The notes under the pieces were generated by a model. The model saw only the letters and a program-made list of their open reading frames with translations, had not been told where the DNA came from and made no database searches. A stretch of 64,000 nt of DNA. It comes from Aeromicrobium sp. Root344 (GTDB lineage Bacteria; Actinomycetota; Actinomycetes; Propionibacteriales; Nocardioidaceae). This document shows, piece by piece, positions 1-8,475 of this stretch (position 1 is its first letter; each line of letters begins with the position of its first letter). The position numbers were made by a program, and so were the translations under genes. Where the stretch lies: the NCBI RefSeq assembly GCF_001425755.1, contig NZ_LMDH01000001.1, forward strand, positions 829,787 through 893,786, in the 5' to 3' direction.

Positions 1-507
1 GTCCGAGCCTGAAACGTTCTTGGAGCTCGACCCATCATCGAGGTGACTCGACGAACCAACGTCTGGACTCCCCCACCACGCGATGACGAACCACATCGGG
101 ATCAGCGCGAGCTCGAAGAACACGAAGAACAGCAGGAAGTCGAGCGAGGAGAAGACCCCGAGCGACGACGCACTGATGATCAGCACGAGCCCGACCAGGG
201 CCGGCGCGGTGTCGTCGGCGATCAGCCACACGCAGCAGAGCAGGCCGATGAACGCCGTCATCAGCAGGAACGGCCACGAGATCGCCGTCGCGCCGAGGTG
301 CAGGCGCGCCCCGAGCAGGTCGATCCACTCGACGTCGACCTCGCCGGAGATCGTGTCCTTGCCCTCCCAGACGAGCGCGAACAGGATGAGCGACGCCGTC
401 ATCGCGACCGCGCCGAGCCAGGCAGCCGTACGTCCGGACACCAGCGTGCGGAGGAACAGCAGGGCGAGCCCGACGACGAACGGGATCGTGAGCGCTGCGG
501 TGATCAC
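1..507 (-). CDS. nuoM: NADH-quinone oxidoreductase subunit M, second copy, 5' part only
   Basis: Antiporter-like membrane subunit of complex I (proton translocation). The first 169 codons are present and the gene leaves the window at its left edge. The GTG start overlaps the TGA of nuoL (GTGA). Hydrophobic helices fill residues 4-24, 28-47, 78-97 and 101-119, and FFELALIPMW near residues 130-139 matches the conserved NuoM/ND4 helix. From residue 147 to the edge (bases 1-69) the sequence turns Ser/Asp-rich. This may be a hydrophilic loop or a break in the gene, and the window cannot decide. It is the last visible gene of an nuoA-B-C-H-I-J-K-L-M run; nuoN would be expected next, outside the window. 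Confidence 0.85.
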   Translation of the reverse strand, partial: MITAALTIPFVVGLALLFLRTLVSGRTAAWLGAVAMTASLILFALVWEGKDTISGEVDVEWIDLLGARLHLGATAISWPFLLMTAFIGLLCCVWLIADDTAPALVGLVLIISASSLGVFSSLDFLLFFVFFELALIPMWFVIAWWGSPDVGSSSHLDDGSSSKNVSGSD

Positions 508-2186
508 GTCCAGATCACCGCCGCTGCGGTGATGACGATGACGCCGCCGGCGATGACCGTGGCGTAGCGCTGGACGTTGCCGGACTGCACGAGTCCGAGC
601 ACCCGCGAGGTCACCTGCGCGGCGCTCGCCGACCCGTAGGAGTAGGCATCGATGCCGTCGCGGTCCACGTCGAAGACCGCCCGGGCTGACGAACGGAGGC
701 CGGCCGGGATCCAACGGGAGTAGGGGCGATCGAGGGCGAGCTCGGCGACCAACCAGGGCGCCGCGAGGTCCAGCGAACGGCCGCGGCGCCACAGCGTCAG
801 CACCGCGCCGATGCCGGCCAGGGCGACCGCCGTCGAGAGCAGGCCGATGCCGAGGTGGAACGGCTGGCCGATCGACAGCGCGAACGTCGCGACGGTGAGG
901 ACGATGAGCGGTCCGGTCATCGCACGCGGCGCCTCGTGCGCCTCGGCGCGGTCGGCCGGAGCCGGCGCGAGGAACGCCAGCAGCCAGAGCCTCGTGGCGT
1001 ACGCCGCGGTGAGGAACGACGTCAGCAGCGCGACGCAGAAGACGGCGACGGCGACCCCGCCGGGCAGCGGACCTTCGGAGCGTCCGTGCTCAAGAGCGTG
1101 CAGCACCGAGTCCTTGGTGAAGAATCCGACGGTCGGGATGACGCCGGCGAGGGCGGCGAAGCCGATCGTCATGGTCCAGAACGTCACCGGCATGCGCAGG
1201 CGCAGTCCGCCCATCGCCGACAGGGCGCTCGATCCCACGGCGTGCATGACGCAGCCGCAGCCGAGGAAGAGCAACGCCTTGAACGCTCCGTGCGACAGCA
1301 GGTGGTCGGTGCCGGCGTCACGATCGCCGGCCGAGAGCGCCGCGAACATGAACGCGAGCTGGCTGACGGTCGACCACGCGAGCGCCCGCTTGAGGTCGGT
1401 CTGCACCAGCGCGAAGAGCGCGCCGAGCAGCATCGTGACCGCCGAGATGACCGCGAGCAGCGTCATGACGAGCTCGGACGGCTCGAGGATCGGCAGCAGC
1501 CGGGCGACGAGGTAGACGCCGGCGGCGACCATCGTCGCGGCGTGGATCAGGGCAGTGATCGGCGTCGGACCGGGCATCGCGTCGGGCAGCCAGGTGTGCA
1601 GGGGGAACTGCGCCGACTTGCCGACCACCGCGACGAGCAGCAGCAGCCCGATCGCGGTCGAGTTCCTGGGCTCCTGCGTGAGCACCTCGCTGAGGCGATA
1701 GGTCCCGTACGTCTGGCCGATCGCCAGGATCCCGACGAGCAGCCCGAGGTCGGCGATGCGAGTCATGAGGAACGCCTTGGCGGCGCCCGACCGGGCTATC
1801 GGTGTCTGCCACTCGTGCCCGATGAGGAGGTAGGAGCACAGCCCCATGACCTCCCAACCGATCAGCAGGACGAACAGGTCATCGGCGACCACGACGGCGA
1901 TCATGCCGAGCAGGAACAGCACGATCACCAGGGCGTACGAGCGATAGCGCGGGTGATGGCCGAGGTAGGCCGTGGAGTAGATCTGCACCAGCAGGCCGAC
2001 GCCGACGGCGAGCAGGAGGACCTGGGCGGCGAGGCTGTCGACGTGCGTCGCGAGCGAGACGGCGAGCAGGTCGTTGCCCTCGACCCAGACCTTGGTCGAG
2101 GGGTCGCCGCCGAGGTGCGGGATCGCCCACACAGCGACCGCCACGGCGAGCGCGGCGGTCACGACGACGTAGAGCCAGCGGTTCAC
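504..2186 (-). CDS. nuoL: NADH-quinone oxidoreductase subunit L, second copy
   Basis: Distal proton-channel subunit of complex I, 560 aa, GTG start. The start overlaps the nuoK stop, as is usual in this cluster, although the frame stays open upstream. Channel residues are kept: Glu112 in GWEVMG, Lys190 in GKSAQFPLH, His215 in ALIHAATMV and Lys303 in HGAFKALLF, so it looks competent for ion transport. It is about 65 residues shorter than the other NuoL in this window (625 aa), with a shorter linker before the final segment (VQRYA then a last membrane helix). The family assignment is sure; whether it pumps in an assembled complex is inference, because this cluster lacks the NADH-oxidising subunits. 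Confidence 0.95.
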   Translation of the reverse strand: MNRWLYVVVTAALAVAVAVWAIPHLGGDPSTKVWVEGNDLLAVSLATHVDSLAAQVLLLAVGVGLLVQIYSTAYLGHHPRYRSYALVIVLFLLGMIAVVVADDLFVLLIGWEVMGLCSYLLIGHEWQTPIARSGAAKAFLMTRIADLGLLVGILAIGQTYGTYRLSEVLTQEPRNSTAIGLLLLVAVVGKSAQFPLHTWLPDAMPGPTPITALIHAATMVAAGVYLVARLLPILEPSELVMTLLAVISAVTMLLGALFALVQTDLKRALAWSTVSQLAFMFAALSAGDRDAGTDHLLSHGAFKALLFLGCGCVMHAVGSSALSAMGGLRLRMPVTFWTMTIGFAALAGVIPTVGFFTKDSVLHALEHGRSEGPLPGGVAVAVFCVALLTSFLTAAYATRLWLLAFLAPAPADRAEAHEAPRAMTGPLIVLTVATFALSIGQPFHLGIGLLSTAVALAGIGAVLTLWRRGRSLDLAAPWLVAELALDRPYSRWIPAGLRSSARAVFDVDRDGIDAYSYGSASAAQVTSRVLGLVQSGNVQRYATVIAGGVIVITAAAVIWT

Positions 2187-2482
2187 TTCACACCGACTTC
2201 GTCGACGTCGACCGTGCGCACAGCCCGGAACAGCGCGAGGACGATCGCGAGTCCGAGGCCGATCTCGGCGGCCGCCAGCGTGATGGTGAACAGCGTGAGC
2301 ACCTGTCCGGTGTGGATTCGGTCGGCGAACCACGCGTCGAACGCCACGAGGTTGAGGTTGACCGCGTTGAGCATGAGCTCGACGCCGAGCAGCATCAGGA
2401 CGGCGTTGCGTCGGGCGAGGACGCCGTAGAGCCCGATGCCGAACAGCGCGGCCGACAGCACCAGCGGATAGAGCAGGGGCAT
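2183..2482 (-). CDS. nuoK: NADH-quinone oxidoreductase subunit K, second copy
   Basis: Small three-helix proton-pathway subunit of complex I, 99 aa, the usual NuoK length. The two membrane glutamates of the family are present: Glu35 in [10 protein letters not shown] and Glu73 in [10 protein letters not shown]. The ATG overlaps the TGA of nuoJ and the TGA overlaps the GTG of nuoL, so translation is probably coupled through J-K-L. The C-terminal tail is charged (VDVDEVGVK), like the tail of the NuoK of the complete operon. Confidence 0.95.
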   Translation of the reverse strand: MPLLYPLVLSAALFGIGLYGVLARRNAVLMLLGVELMLNAVNLNLVAFDAWFADRIHTGQVLTLFTITLAAAEIGLGLAIVLALFRAVRTVDVDEVGVK

Positions 2483-2979
2483 CAGCGTTCGGTTCCCGAC
2501 CGGGAGATGACGATCGCGCCGACCAATGCCGCGAGCAGGACCCCGCTGAGGATCTCGAACGGGAGCACCCAGTCGTTGAACAGGGCATCGCCGAGCGACC
2601 GGGCGGTGCCGATGCGGCGCCCTTCGATGCGCTCGCCATGGAATCCGCTGACAACCGTCGCACCGAGACCGACGGCGGCGACGAGGCCGAGGACCGCGGC
2701 CGTCCACCGGTTGCCGGTGACCTCGGCGGAGATCGTCGACTGCTGGCGCGTCAGCATCAGGGCGAAGATCACCAGCACGACGACCGAGCCGACGTACACG
2801 AGCACCTGCACCCAGGCGACGAACTCGGCGGTCATCAGCACGAAGCAGCCGGCGACCGCCCCGAGCGTCACGACCAGCCACAGCGCCGAGTGCACGAGCT
2901 GGCTCGTCGTCATGGCCAGCAGCGCCGATCCGACGGCGAGGGCGGCGAACAGCAGGAAGACGACCTCGGTGGCGCTCAC
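2482..2979 (-). CDS. nuoJ: NADH-quinone oxidoreductase subunit J, second copy
   Basis: Membrane subunit of complex I (ND6-like), 165 aa with five predicted helices. The chosen GTG start overlaps the nuoI stop (GTGA). The frame extends further upstream, but that part is the out-of-frame shadow of nuoI. The third helix region ([20 protein letters not shown]) shows the NuoJ pattern of a kinked helix with Tyr and Gly. It is much shorter than the other NuoJ here (259 aa), lacking that protein's long hydrophilic C-terminus. Confidence 0.92.
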   Translation of the reverse strand: MSATEVVFLLFAALAVGSALLAMTTSQLVHSALWLVVTLGAVAGCFVLMTAEFVAWVQVLVYVGSVVVLVIFALMLTRQQSTISAEVTGNRWTAAVLGLVAAVGLGATVVSGFHGERIEGRRIGTARSLGDALFNDWVLPFEILSGVLLAALVGAIVISRSGTER

Positions 2980-3488
2980 TCGGGATCCTCCGCGGCGGCC
3001 TCGTAGGCGGCGAGCTCCTTGGACGGCTCGGCGCCAGGATCGAGCGCCTGGGGCGCGGGCACGGTCCACATCCACTCGCGCAGCCGGTTCATGTCGTGCG
3101 TGAGGTCGACGATGTCGCCCTCGGCATACGCGAACTCCGGCGACCAGTGCAGGGCGTCGAACGGGCAGACCTCGATGCAGATAGTGCAGTACATGCAGAG
3201 CGAGTAGTCGATGTCGAACGTGTCGAGCACGTTCTGGCTGCGGTCGCGGCCACCCTCGGTCGTCGCCGGGATGGTCTCCTTGTGCGAGTCGATCGTGATG
3301 CACCACGAGGGGCACTCGCGGGCGCACAGCATGCACGACGTGCAGTTCTCCTCCTGCAGCGCGATGACGCCGCGGCTGCGGGGCGGCAGGTCGGGCTGCA
3401 CGTCGGGATAGTGCGCCGTGACGGATCGCCGGGTCAGGTTCTTGAACGTGACCTTGAGGCCTTGCAGCAGCCCCTTGCCGTACGTCAT
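2976..3488 (-). CDS. nuoI: NADH-quinone oxidoreductase subunit I, second copy
   Basis: Peripheral-arm ferredoxin-like subunit carrying two [4Fe-4S] clusters (N6a/N6b) that pass electrons towards NuoB and quinone; 170 aa. Both cluster motifs are complete: [12 protein letters not shown] near residues 49-60 and [12 protein letters not shown] near residues 97-108. The ATG overlaps the nuoH stop. The C-terminus is Pro/Glu-rich (about residues 140-170). Intact cluster ligands suggest the subunit still carries electrons even though no NADH-binding subunits are encoded beside it. Confidence 0.95.
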   Translation of the reverse strand: MTYGKGLLQGLKVTFKNLTRRSVTAHYPDVQPDLPPRSRGVIALQEENCTSCMLCARECPSWCITIDSHKETIPATTEGGRDRSQNVLDTFDIDYSLCMYCTICIEVCPFDALHWSPEFAYAEGDIVDLTHDMNRLREWMWTVPAPQALDPGAEPSKELAAYEAAAEDPE

Positions 3489-4453
3489 GCGACCACCAGC
3501 ACCGTCGTCAGGGTGATCTGCGCGAGGGCGACCGGCACGAGCACCTTCCAGGCCAGCGCGTTGACCTGGTCCTCACGGAGCCGGGGATAGGCGACGCGCG
3601 CCCAGATGACGAGGAACGCCACCGCCATGACCTTGACCAGCGTCCAGAGCCAGCCGATGTGGTCCGAGAACGGCCCGGCCCACCCGCCGAGGAACAGCAC
3701 CGTCGTCAGGGCCGAGAGCACCAGGATCCCGGCGTACTCGGCGAGCAGGAACATCGCGAAGCGCATGCCGCCGTACTCGGTCAGCGGTCCCATGACGAGC
3801 TCCGCGTCGGCCAGCGGCGCATCGAACGGCGGGCGCTGCAGCTCGGCCAGCCCCGCGATGAAGAACACGATGAGTCCCGGGAGCTGGGTGATCAGCCACC
3901 ACGGCTCCCACTCCTGCGCGATGCCGACCAGCGACAGCGTCCCGGCGGCCATCGCGACGCTGGCGGCGGCGAGCACCATCGGCAGCTCGTACGACATGAG
4001 CTGGGCCGCGACGCGCATGCCGCCGATGTAGGAGTACTTGTTGCCGCTGCCGAGGCCACCCATCAGCGTGCCGAGCACGCCGACGCTCATCGCCGCGAGC
4101 ACGAAGAACAGGCCGAGGTCGAGGTCCTGGCCGATCAGGTTGCCCTGCCCGAAGAACGGGCCGAGGGGGATCGCGAGGAGGGCGACGAGGTAGGGCGCCA
4201 GCGCGACAGCCGGCGCGAGCTCGAACACCCTGCGGTCTGCGGCAACCGGGGTGATGCTCTCCTTCTGGACGAACTTCACGCCGTCGGCGACGAGCTGTGC
4301 CCAGCCGTGGAAGCCACCGGCTGCCATCGGCCCGACCCGGCTCTGCATGTGCGCCATGGCCTTGTGCTCCATCTGGCCGATGACCAGTGGCAGCACCATG
4401 AACACCGCGAGCACGAGGACGCAGCGCAGGATCACGTCGATGACGTCAGGCAT
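3485..4453 (-). CDS. nuoH: NADH-quinone oxidoreductase subunit H, second copy
   Basis: Membrane subunit at the quinone tunnel of complex I, 322 aa, about eight helices. The ATG at MPDVIDVI begins 8 bases inside the end of nuoC; the longer open frame upstream is a shadow of nuoC. Visible family features are an [10 protein letters not shown] loop near residues 56-65, [15 protein letters not shown] in the middle, and an acidic loop with [21 protein letters not shown]. In a standard operon nuoD would lie between nuoC and nuoH; here the two genes overlap, so nuoD is truly missing from this position. Confidence 0.95.
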   Translation of the reverse strand: MPDVIDVILRCVLVLAVFMVLPLVIGQMEHKAMAHMQSRVGPMAAGGFHGWAQLVADGVKFVQKESITPVAADRRVFELAPAVALAPYLVALLAIPLGPFFGQGNLIGQDLDLGLFFVLAAMSVGVLGTLMGGLGSGNKYSYIGGMRVAAQLMSYELPMVLAAASVAMAAGTLSLVGIAQEWEPWWLITQLPGLIVFFIAGLAELQRPPFDAPLADAELVMGPLTEYGGMRFAMFLLAEYAGILVLSALTTVLFLGGWAGPFSDHIGWLWTLVKVMAVAFLVIWARVAYPRLREDQVNALAWKVLVPVALAQITLTTVLVVA

Positions 4454-5036
4454 CGCCGTCCCCCTCGGTCGTTGAGCTTGTCGAAGGGACGTCCGAATCA
4501 ACCACTTTCCCCGGGCCCCAGTCCTCGGGATCGGGTACGCCCGGCGGCTTGATCCGGCGGCGGCTCGGCGAATGGGTCGACTCGGCGTCGCTCTCCCCCG
4601 GCTCCTTGGCGCCGGGCCAGGGCTTGGCGACGCGCGAGGCCAGCACGAACTCCTTGCGCAGCGGATGACCCTCGAAGCCGTCCGGCAGCAGCAACGGCTC
4701 GAGGTCGAGGCCGAAGTCGATGCCGAACATCTCGTGCGTCTCGCGCTCGTGCCACGAGGCACCGGCGTAGACGTCGGCGATCGAGGCCACCGCAGCAGCG
4801 TCACGGTCGACGTAGGTGACCAGGAGCAGATGGTCCAGGCCCCCGCCCCCGGAGCTTGTCGAAGGGACCCGGGCCACGTGCAGCACGAGCCGGAACCCCT
4901 CGGGGTGCTCGTCGACCGCGGACAGCCAGTCGAAGTAGGTGTAGCCGTCGCGCTTGAGCTGTGCCGCGGCGTCGTGCCACTCGGCTGCCTCGACGACACG
5001 GTGCGGCGGGCCGAAGCCGTTGTCCTCAAGCGTCAC
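4446..5036 (-). CDS. nuoC: NADH-quinone oxidoreductase subunit C, second copy
   Basis: 30-kDa peripheral subunit of complex I, 196 aa. The GTG start overlaps the nuoB stop. The 30-kDa signature is [12 protein letters not shown] (about residues 94-105), followed by [13 protein letters not shown]. The tail (about residues 140-196) is hydrophilic and Pro/Asp-rich. Two copies of a short dispersed repeat (core GAGCTTGTCGAAGGGAC) lie inside the gene and are translated as VPSTSS, near residue 57 and again near the C-terminus, so repeat insertion has changed the protein. No nuoD follows and no C-D fusion is present. Confidence 0.93.
   Translation of the reverse strand: MTLEDNGFGPPHRVVEAAEWHDAAAQLKRDGYTYFDWLSAVDEHPEGFRLVLHVARVPSTSSGGGGLDHLLLVTYVDRDAAAVASIADVYAGASWHERETHEMFGIDFGLDLEPLLLPDGFEGHPLRKEFVLASRVAKPWPGAKEPGESDAESTHSPSRRRIKPPGVPDPEDWGPGKVVDSDVPSTSSTTEGDGDA
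4471..4490. repeat. Short dispersed repeat in nuoC, copy 1
   Basis: Reads GTTGAGCTTGTCGAAGGGAC on the plus strand. It shares 17 identical bases with the copy at 4852-4868 and a core with copies at both ends of nuoG. On the coding strand it adds VPSTSST near the end of NuoC. Confidence 0.7.
4852..4868. repeat. Short dispersed repeat in nuoC, copy 2
   Basis: Reads GAGCTTGTCGAAGGGAC, identical to the 3' 17 bases of the copy at 4471-4490. It is translated in frame as VPSTSS followed by a run of Gly, inside the NuoC domain. Confidence 0.7.
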
Positions 5037-5611
5037 TCGGGCGCCTCCATGCGAGGTGACAGCAGTGAGGTGGCCGGGCGCTGGTAGCGATCGGCCAGGT
5101 TCTCTCCGGCGATCTTGTCCTGAAGCGTGACGATGCCGTTGAGCAACGCTTCAGGACGCGGCGGGCACCCCGGTACGTACACGTCGACGGGGATGATCTG
5201 GTCGACGCCCTTGGTGACGCAGTAGGAGTCCCAGTAGGGCCCCCCGGAGTTGGCGCACGAGCCGAAGCTGATGACGTACTTGGGCTCGGGCATCTGGTCG
5301 TAGAGCCGCTTGATCGCAGGTGCCATCTTGTCGGTCACGGTGCCCGACACGACCATCAGATCGGCCTGACGCGGACCTGGCGCGAACGGGATGACGCCGA
5401 GCCGGATGAAGTCGTGGCGCGACATCGACGTCGCGATGAACTCGATCGCACAGCAGGCAAGCCCGAAGTTGAAGACCCAGAGGGAGTACTTGCGACCCCA
5501 GTTGAGCAGATAGCGCGCGGGCTTGGGGGCGTACGCCGACCCGGCTCCGAGCGTCGGCGGAGCAAGGGTCGGCATCGGCAGGTCGATCTGCCCGGGACGG
5601 TCTAGGTCCAC
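5033..5611 (-). CDS. nuoB: NADH-quinone oxidoreductase subunit B, second copy
   Basis: Carries the terminal [4Fe-4S] cluster N2 that reduces quinone. The four ligands are present: Cys53-Cys54 in GLACCAIE, Cys119 in SFGSCA and Cys149 in VPGCPPRPE (numbering from the GTG at 5611, 192 aa). The GTG is preceded by a good AAGGGGG ribosome site and overlaps the nuoA stop by 10 bases. The ATG at 5575 (180 aa) is the alternative start. The cluster encodes the N2 subunit but not its partner NuoD, which forms the other half of the quinone site. Confidence 0.93.
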   Translation of the reverse strand: MDLDRPGQIDLPMPTLAPPTLGAGSAYAPKPARYLLNWGRKYSLWVFNFGLACCAIEFIATSMSRHDFIRLGVIPFAPGPRQADLMVVSGTVTDKMAPAIKRLYDQMPEPKYVISFGSCANSGGPYWDSYCVTKGVDQIIPVDVYVPGCPPRPEALLNGIVTLQDKIAGENLADRYQRPATSLLSPRMEAPE

Positions 5612-5967
5612 GACAGCACCCCCTTGCGCCAGGCGTAGGCGAGGCCCACGACGAGGATGCCGATGAAGATGCCCATCTCGGCCGCGGCGGCCCGGCCGAT
5701 GTCCTCGAGCACGACCGCCCACGGGAAGAGGAACACTGCGTCGACCGCGAAGATCACGTAGAGGAATGCGTAGACGTAGTAGCGGACGGTCGACTGCGCC
5801 CAGCCCGCACCAACCGGGTCGACCCCCGACTCATACGTCAGCTGCTTCTCGCGGGCGGCGACGCGCGGACGCATCAGGCGGTTGACCCCGAGCATCCCCG
5901 CGGCCAGCACGATGCCGGCGAGGATGATGACGCCGACCGCCGTGTAGTCGTCGAGGTAGGCGTCCAT
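5602..5967 (-). CDS. nuoA: NADH-quinone oxidoreductase subunit A, second copy
   Basis: Small membrane subunit (ND3-like) of complex I, 121 aa with three helices and an ATG start. It keeps the family pattern of a loop after helix 1 with YESGVDPVG and an acidic helix 2 ([19 protein letters not shown]). It is the first gene of the partial nuo cluster. Only 56 bases separate it from the membrane-protein gene upstream on the same strand. No clear Rex or CRP-type site is visible there, unlike at the complete operon. Confidence 0.93.
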   Translation of the reverse strand: MDAYLDDYTAVGVIILAGIVLAAGMLGVNRLMRPRVAAREKQLTYESGVDPVGAGWAQSTVRYYVYAFLYVIFAVDAVFLFPWAVVLEDIGRAAAAEMGIFIGILVVGLAYAWRKGVLSWT

Positions 5968-6023
5968 GGGAACACTCTAGGGAAGAACCGTCCCGCGTTG
6001 TCCGACCCCGCCGATTGGGCCGC

Positions 6024-6731
6024 TCACGCCGTCTCCGCCCGCGCGACCTCCTCGCGCGTCCACGGCCAGGTGAGCAGCGCCCACACCACCGCGACGATCG
6101 CGATCTCGAGCACGACGAACAGCGGCCATGGGCCGAGGTAGTCCAGCAGCGAAGCGTTCTTGGGCAGCCGGTTGAGGTAGCCGTAGTTGGTGCCGGCGAC
6201 GACGTTGAAGAGGTACGCGCTGAGGGCCCAGGCCAGCGTGATCGCAACGGTCTGCCGGTACGTGTGCCACGTGGGCAGGATCCGCAGGCCGAGCACCAGG
6301 AACAGCGAGGCCCAGACGATCAGGAGGTGCATGCCCCAGAACATCAGGAACCGTGCCTCGGGGAAGTCCGACGCGAGGTCAGGCGTCAGCATCCCCTGGG
6401 TCGTGAGCGTGATGCCCCACAGATAGGTGATCGTCGCGGTGAGCCGGCTACGGGTCCACAGCGCGTGCACGGCGAACATCCACGCAAGGTCGCAGAGCTG
6501 GAACGGCAGGGAGGTCTGCAGGTTCCACTCGTCGGGCGTGAGCTGCAGGATCTGCAGCGGCACCGTGACCCCGAGGATCGCGCCGGCGAACGTACGCCTG
6601 ACCGTCTGCTCCGCCGTGCCATCCATTCGGCGACCGGCCACGACGATCAGCACCGCGCCGACCACGAAGATCGCCAGCACCGTCAGGTGCGACGGCCCGT
6701 ACGTCTCGAAGCGGTCGGCGGCTGCCAGCAT
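6024..6731 (-). CDS. YwaF/TIGR02206-type integral membrane protein
   Basis: A 235-aa protein with about seven membrane helices and an ATG start. Its overall pattern matches the TIGR02206/YwaF family: a first segment with SHLTVLAIF, an LPFQLCDLAWM motif near residues 94-104, and NYGYLNRLPKNASLLDYLGPWP near the end. Function is unknown for the family. It lies between a methyltransferase (30 bases away) and the partial nuo cluster (56 bases away), all on the minus strand, so co-transcription is possible but unproven. Confidence 0.7.
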   Translation of the reverse strand: MLAAADRFETYGPSHLTVLAIFVVGAVLIVVAGRRMDGTAEQTVRRTFAGAILGVTVPLQILQLTPDEWNLQTSLPFQLCDLAWMFAVHALWTRSRLTATITYLWGITLTTQGMLTPDLASDFPEARFLMFWGMHLLIVWASLFLVLGLRILPTWHTYRQTVAITLAWALSAYLFNVVAGTNYGYLNRLPKNASLLDYLGPWPLFVVLEIAIVAVVWALLTWPWTREEVARAETA

Positions 6732-6761
6732 GCGATGACGCTAGCCGATCGGCAACCGGGC

Positions 6762-7349
6762 TCAGGGCACCCGCAGGAACGTGACGGCGAACCCGGCGTC
6801 GTCGGTGAACGGCTCCAGGTCCCACGTCGCGAACCGTTGCTCGAGCTCGAGCCCGGCCGTGGCGGCGTCGGCGTCGAGCTGTCCGACGCCGTAGCCGCGA
6901 TCGAGCGCGAAGCCCAGCACGATCCGGCCGCCCGTGCGTACGTGGGCGCGCAGGCCGCGCAACACCTCGACCTCGGTGTCCGGCGCCACGAACACCATGA
7001 CGTTGCCGGCCACGACGGCGACGTCGAACGGCTCCTCGTCGAGGTCCAGGGCGGCCAGGTCGCCGACCAGCCAACGCGGACCTGGATGGTCCTCCTGCGC
7101 GGCAGCGATCAGGACCGGATCCGCGTCGACCCCGACGACGGTGTGGCCGCGATCGTGCAGGATCGCGCCCACGCGACCGGGACCGCAACCCGCGTCGAGG
7201 ATGCGTGAGCCCGGCGCCGCGATCGCATCGATCAGGCGGGCCTCACCGCCGAGGTCGGCACCTTTGGCCGCCATCGTGCGGAAGCGCTCGACGTACCACT
7301 GCGAGTGCCCGTCCTTCGTGTCGGTGAACCACCGCGGAGTGCTGCTCAT
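6762..7349 (-). CDS. Class I SAM-dependent methyltransferase
   Basis: 195 aa, ATG start. The Rossmann SAM-binding motif I is ILDAGCGPGRVG (about residues 49-60), followed by an acidic residue ending strand 2 (VVGVDADP) and a motif with FDVAVVAGNVM. The N-terminus (WFTDTKDGHSQWYVERF) resembles small actinobacterial methyltransferases with unknown substrates. No neighbour indicates the substrate. It is divergent from the RarD-type gene, separated by 106 bases. Confidence 0.75.
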   Translation of the reverse strand: MSSTPRWFTDTKDGHSQWYVERFRTMAAKGADLGGEARLIDAIAAPGSRILDAGCGPGRVGAILHDRGHTVVGVDADPVLIAAAQEDHPGPRWLVGDLAALDLDEEPFDVAVVAGNVMVFVAPDTEVEVLRGLRAHVRTGGRIVLGFALDRGYGVGQLDADAATAGLELEQRFATWDLEPFTDDAGFAVTFLRVP

Positions 7350-7443
7350 GTCGTCATGGTGCCCCGACGGTCAGACTTCGGCGAATTCCGGCCAACCTTT
7401 CGCTGCGGTGTCGGCGTCGGGACGAGGTGGGCGCGCTCGGGCG

Positions 7444-7449
7444 TACCCT
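7444..7449 (+). promoter_or_regulatory. Probable -10 box of rarD-like gene (leaderless)
   Basis: TACCCT ends 6 bases before the GTG at 7456, the spacing expected if transcription starts at the start codon. There is no Shine-Dalgarno sequence in between. Confidence 0.5.
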
Positions 7450-7455
7450 CGTCTC

Positions 7456-8361
7456 GTGAACGACTCCAAGAGCGGCGTGGGCCTCGGAGTCGCCGCCTAT
7501 CTGTGCTGGGGATTCTTCCCGCTGTACTGGCCGCTGCTCGACCCGGCGAGTTCCCTCGAGATCCTGGCGCACCGGTTCGTGTGGTCGATGGTCTTCGTGC
7601 TCGTCTCGATCACGGCGATGGGCAAGTGGTCGACGTTCCTCGCGATCGCGCGCGACCGGCGGCTCATGATCATCCTGACGTTCGCGTCGATCACGATCGC
7701 GCTCAACTGGGGCGGCTTCATCTACGGCGTCACCAACGGGCACGTCGTGGAGACCTCGCTGGGCTACTTCATCAACCCGCTCGTCACGGTGCTGCTCGGC
7801 GTGTTCGTGCTCAAGGAGACGCTGCGGCCGGCGCAGTGGGGTGCCATCGGCATCGGCGTCCTCGCGGTCGTCGTGCTGTCGATCGGATACGGCCGACTGC
7901 CGTGGATCGCCCTGCTCGTGGCGCTCTCGTTCGCGGCGTACGGGTTCCTCAAGAAGAAGGCCAACCTCGGCGCGTTCGAGGGCCTCGGCATGGAGACCGC
8001 GATCCTGTTCCCCGTCGCCGTGGCGTTCCTGGTCGCGTTGCAGTTCCGCGGTGACCTGACGTTCGGGCACGACGGCCCCGGCAACGCCGCACTGCTGGTG
8101 GGCACGGGTGTCGTCACCGCGATCCCGCTGCTGCTGTTCGGCGCTGCCGCCACGCGCCTGACCCTGACGACGATCGGGATCCTGCAGTACCTCGGCCCGA
8201 TCATCCAGTTCATCACCGGCCTGACGATCTTCGACGAGACCATGACGACCGAGCGGTGGATCGGTTTCGTCCTGGTCTGGATCGCCCTCGTCATCTTCAC
8301 CGTCGACGCCATCACGAGCCGCCGACGCCGGATGGTCCCGACCGAAGCCGCCCCGATCTGA
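7456..8361 (+). CDS. rarD: EamA/RarD-type drug/metabolite transporter
   Basis: 301 aa, about ten membrane helices, GTG start supported by the TACCCT box just upstream. The N-terminus (GVAAYLCWGFFPLYWPLL) and the sequence NGHVVETSLGYFINPLVTVLLG are characteristic of the RarD (chloramphenicol-sensitive protein) branch of the EamA superfamily. Such proteins are inner-membrane permeases; the substrate cannot be read from sequence. The gene is monocistronic and faces the polyprenyl synthase across a large fold-back repeat. Confidence 0.85.
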   Translation: MNDSKSGVGLGVAAYLCWGFFPLYWPLLDPASSLEILAHRFVWSMVFVLVSITAMGKWSTFLAIARDRRLMIILTFASITIALNWGGFIYGVTNGHVVETSLGYFINPLVTVLLGVFVLKETLRPAQWGAIGIGVLAVVVLSIGYGRLPWIALLVALSFAAYGFLKKKANLGAFEGLGMETAILFPVAVAFLVALQFRGDLTFGHDGPGNAALLVGTGVVTAIPLLLFGAAATRLTLTTIGILQYLGPIIQFITGLTIFDETMTTERWIGFVLVWIALVIFTVDAITSRRRRMVPTEAAPI

Positions 8362-8380
8362 GCTCGGCCAGCCGGCGGCT

Positions 8381-8472
8381 GCGGTTTACCAAGAGGTCAG
8401 GGCATGGGGCCACTCCTCAGGGTGCACAACCCCGGTGAGGTGGCAGTTTGCCCTGACCTCTTGGTAAACCGC
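8381..8472. repeat. 92-bp fold-back element with perfect 24-bp arms
   Basis: Bases 8381-8404 (GCGGTTTACCAAGAGG then TCAGGGCA) are the exact reverse complement of 8449-8472. The 44-base centre also folds (CCAC..CTCA against TGAGGTGG, and GGGT against ACCC). It occupies most of the 114 bases between two convergent genes. It may serve as a bidirectional terminator, but the long perfect arms without a T-tract look more like a dispersed palindromic repeat. Confidence 0.85.
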
Positions 8473-8475
8473 GCG

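Noticed and set aside
855..2429. Long open frame on the plus strand (over 500 codons) opposite nuoL, and similar ones opposite nuoN, nuoM, nuoL and nuoG
   Set aside because: Composition is Arg/Glu/Asp/Gln/His-rich without any family motif, and the opposite strand carries clear nuo genes. These are antisense shadows produced by GC-rich third positions.
4440..5036. Possible NuoC-NuoD fusion or hidden nuoD in the partial cluster
   Set aside because: The NuoC frame stops after 196 codons and overlaps nuoH by 8 bases; no frame in this interval carries NuoD motifs such as GPQHPSTHG.
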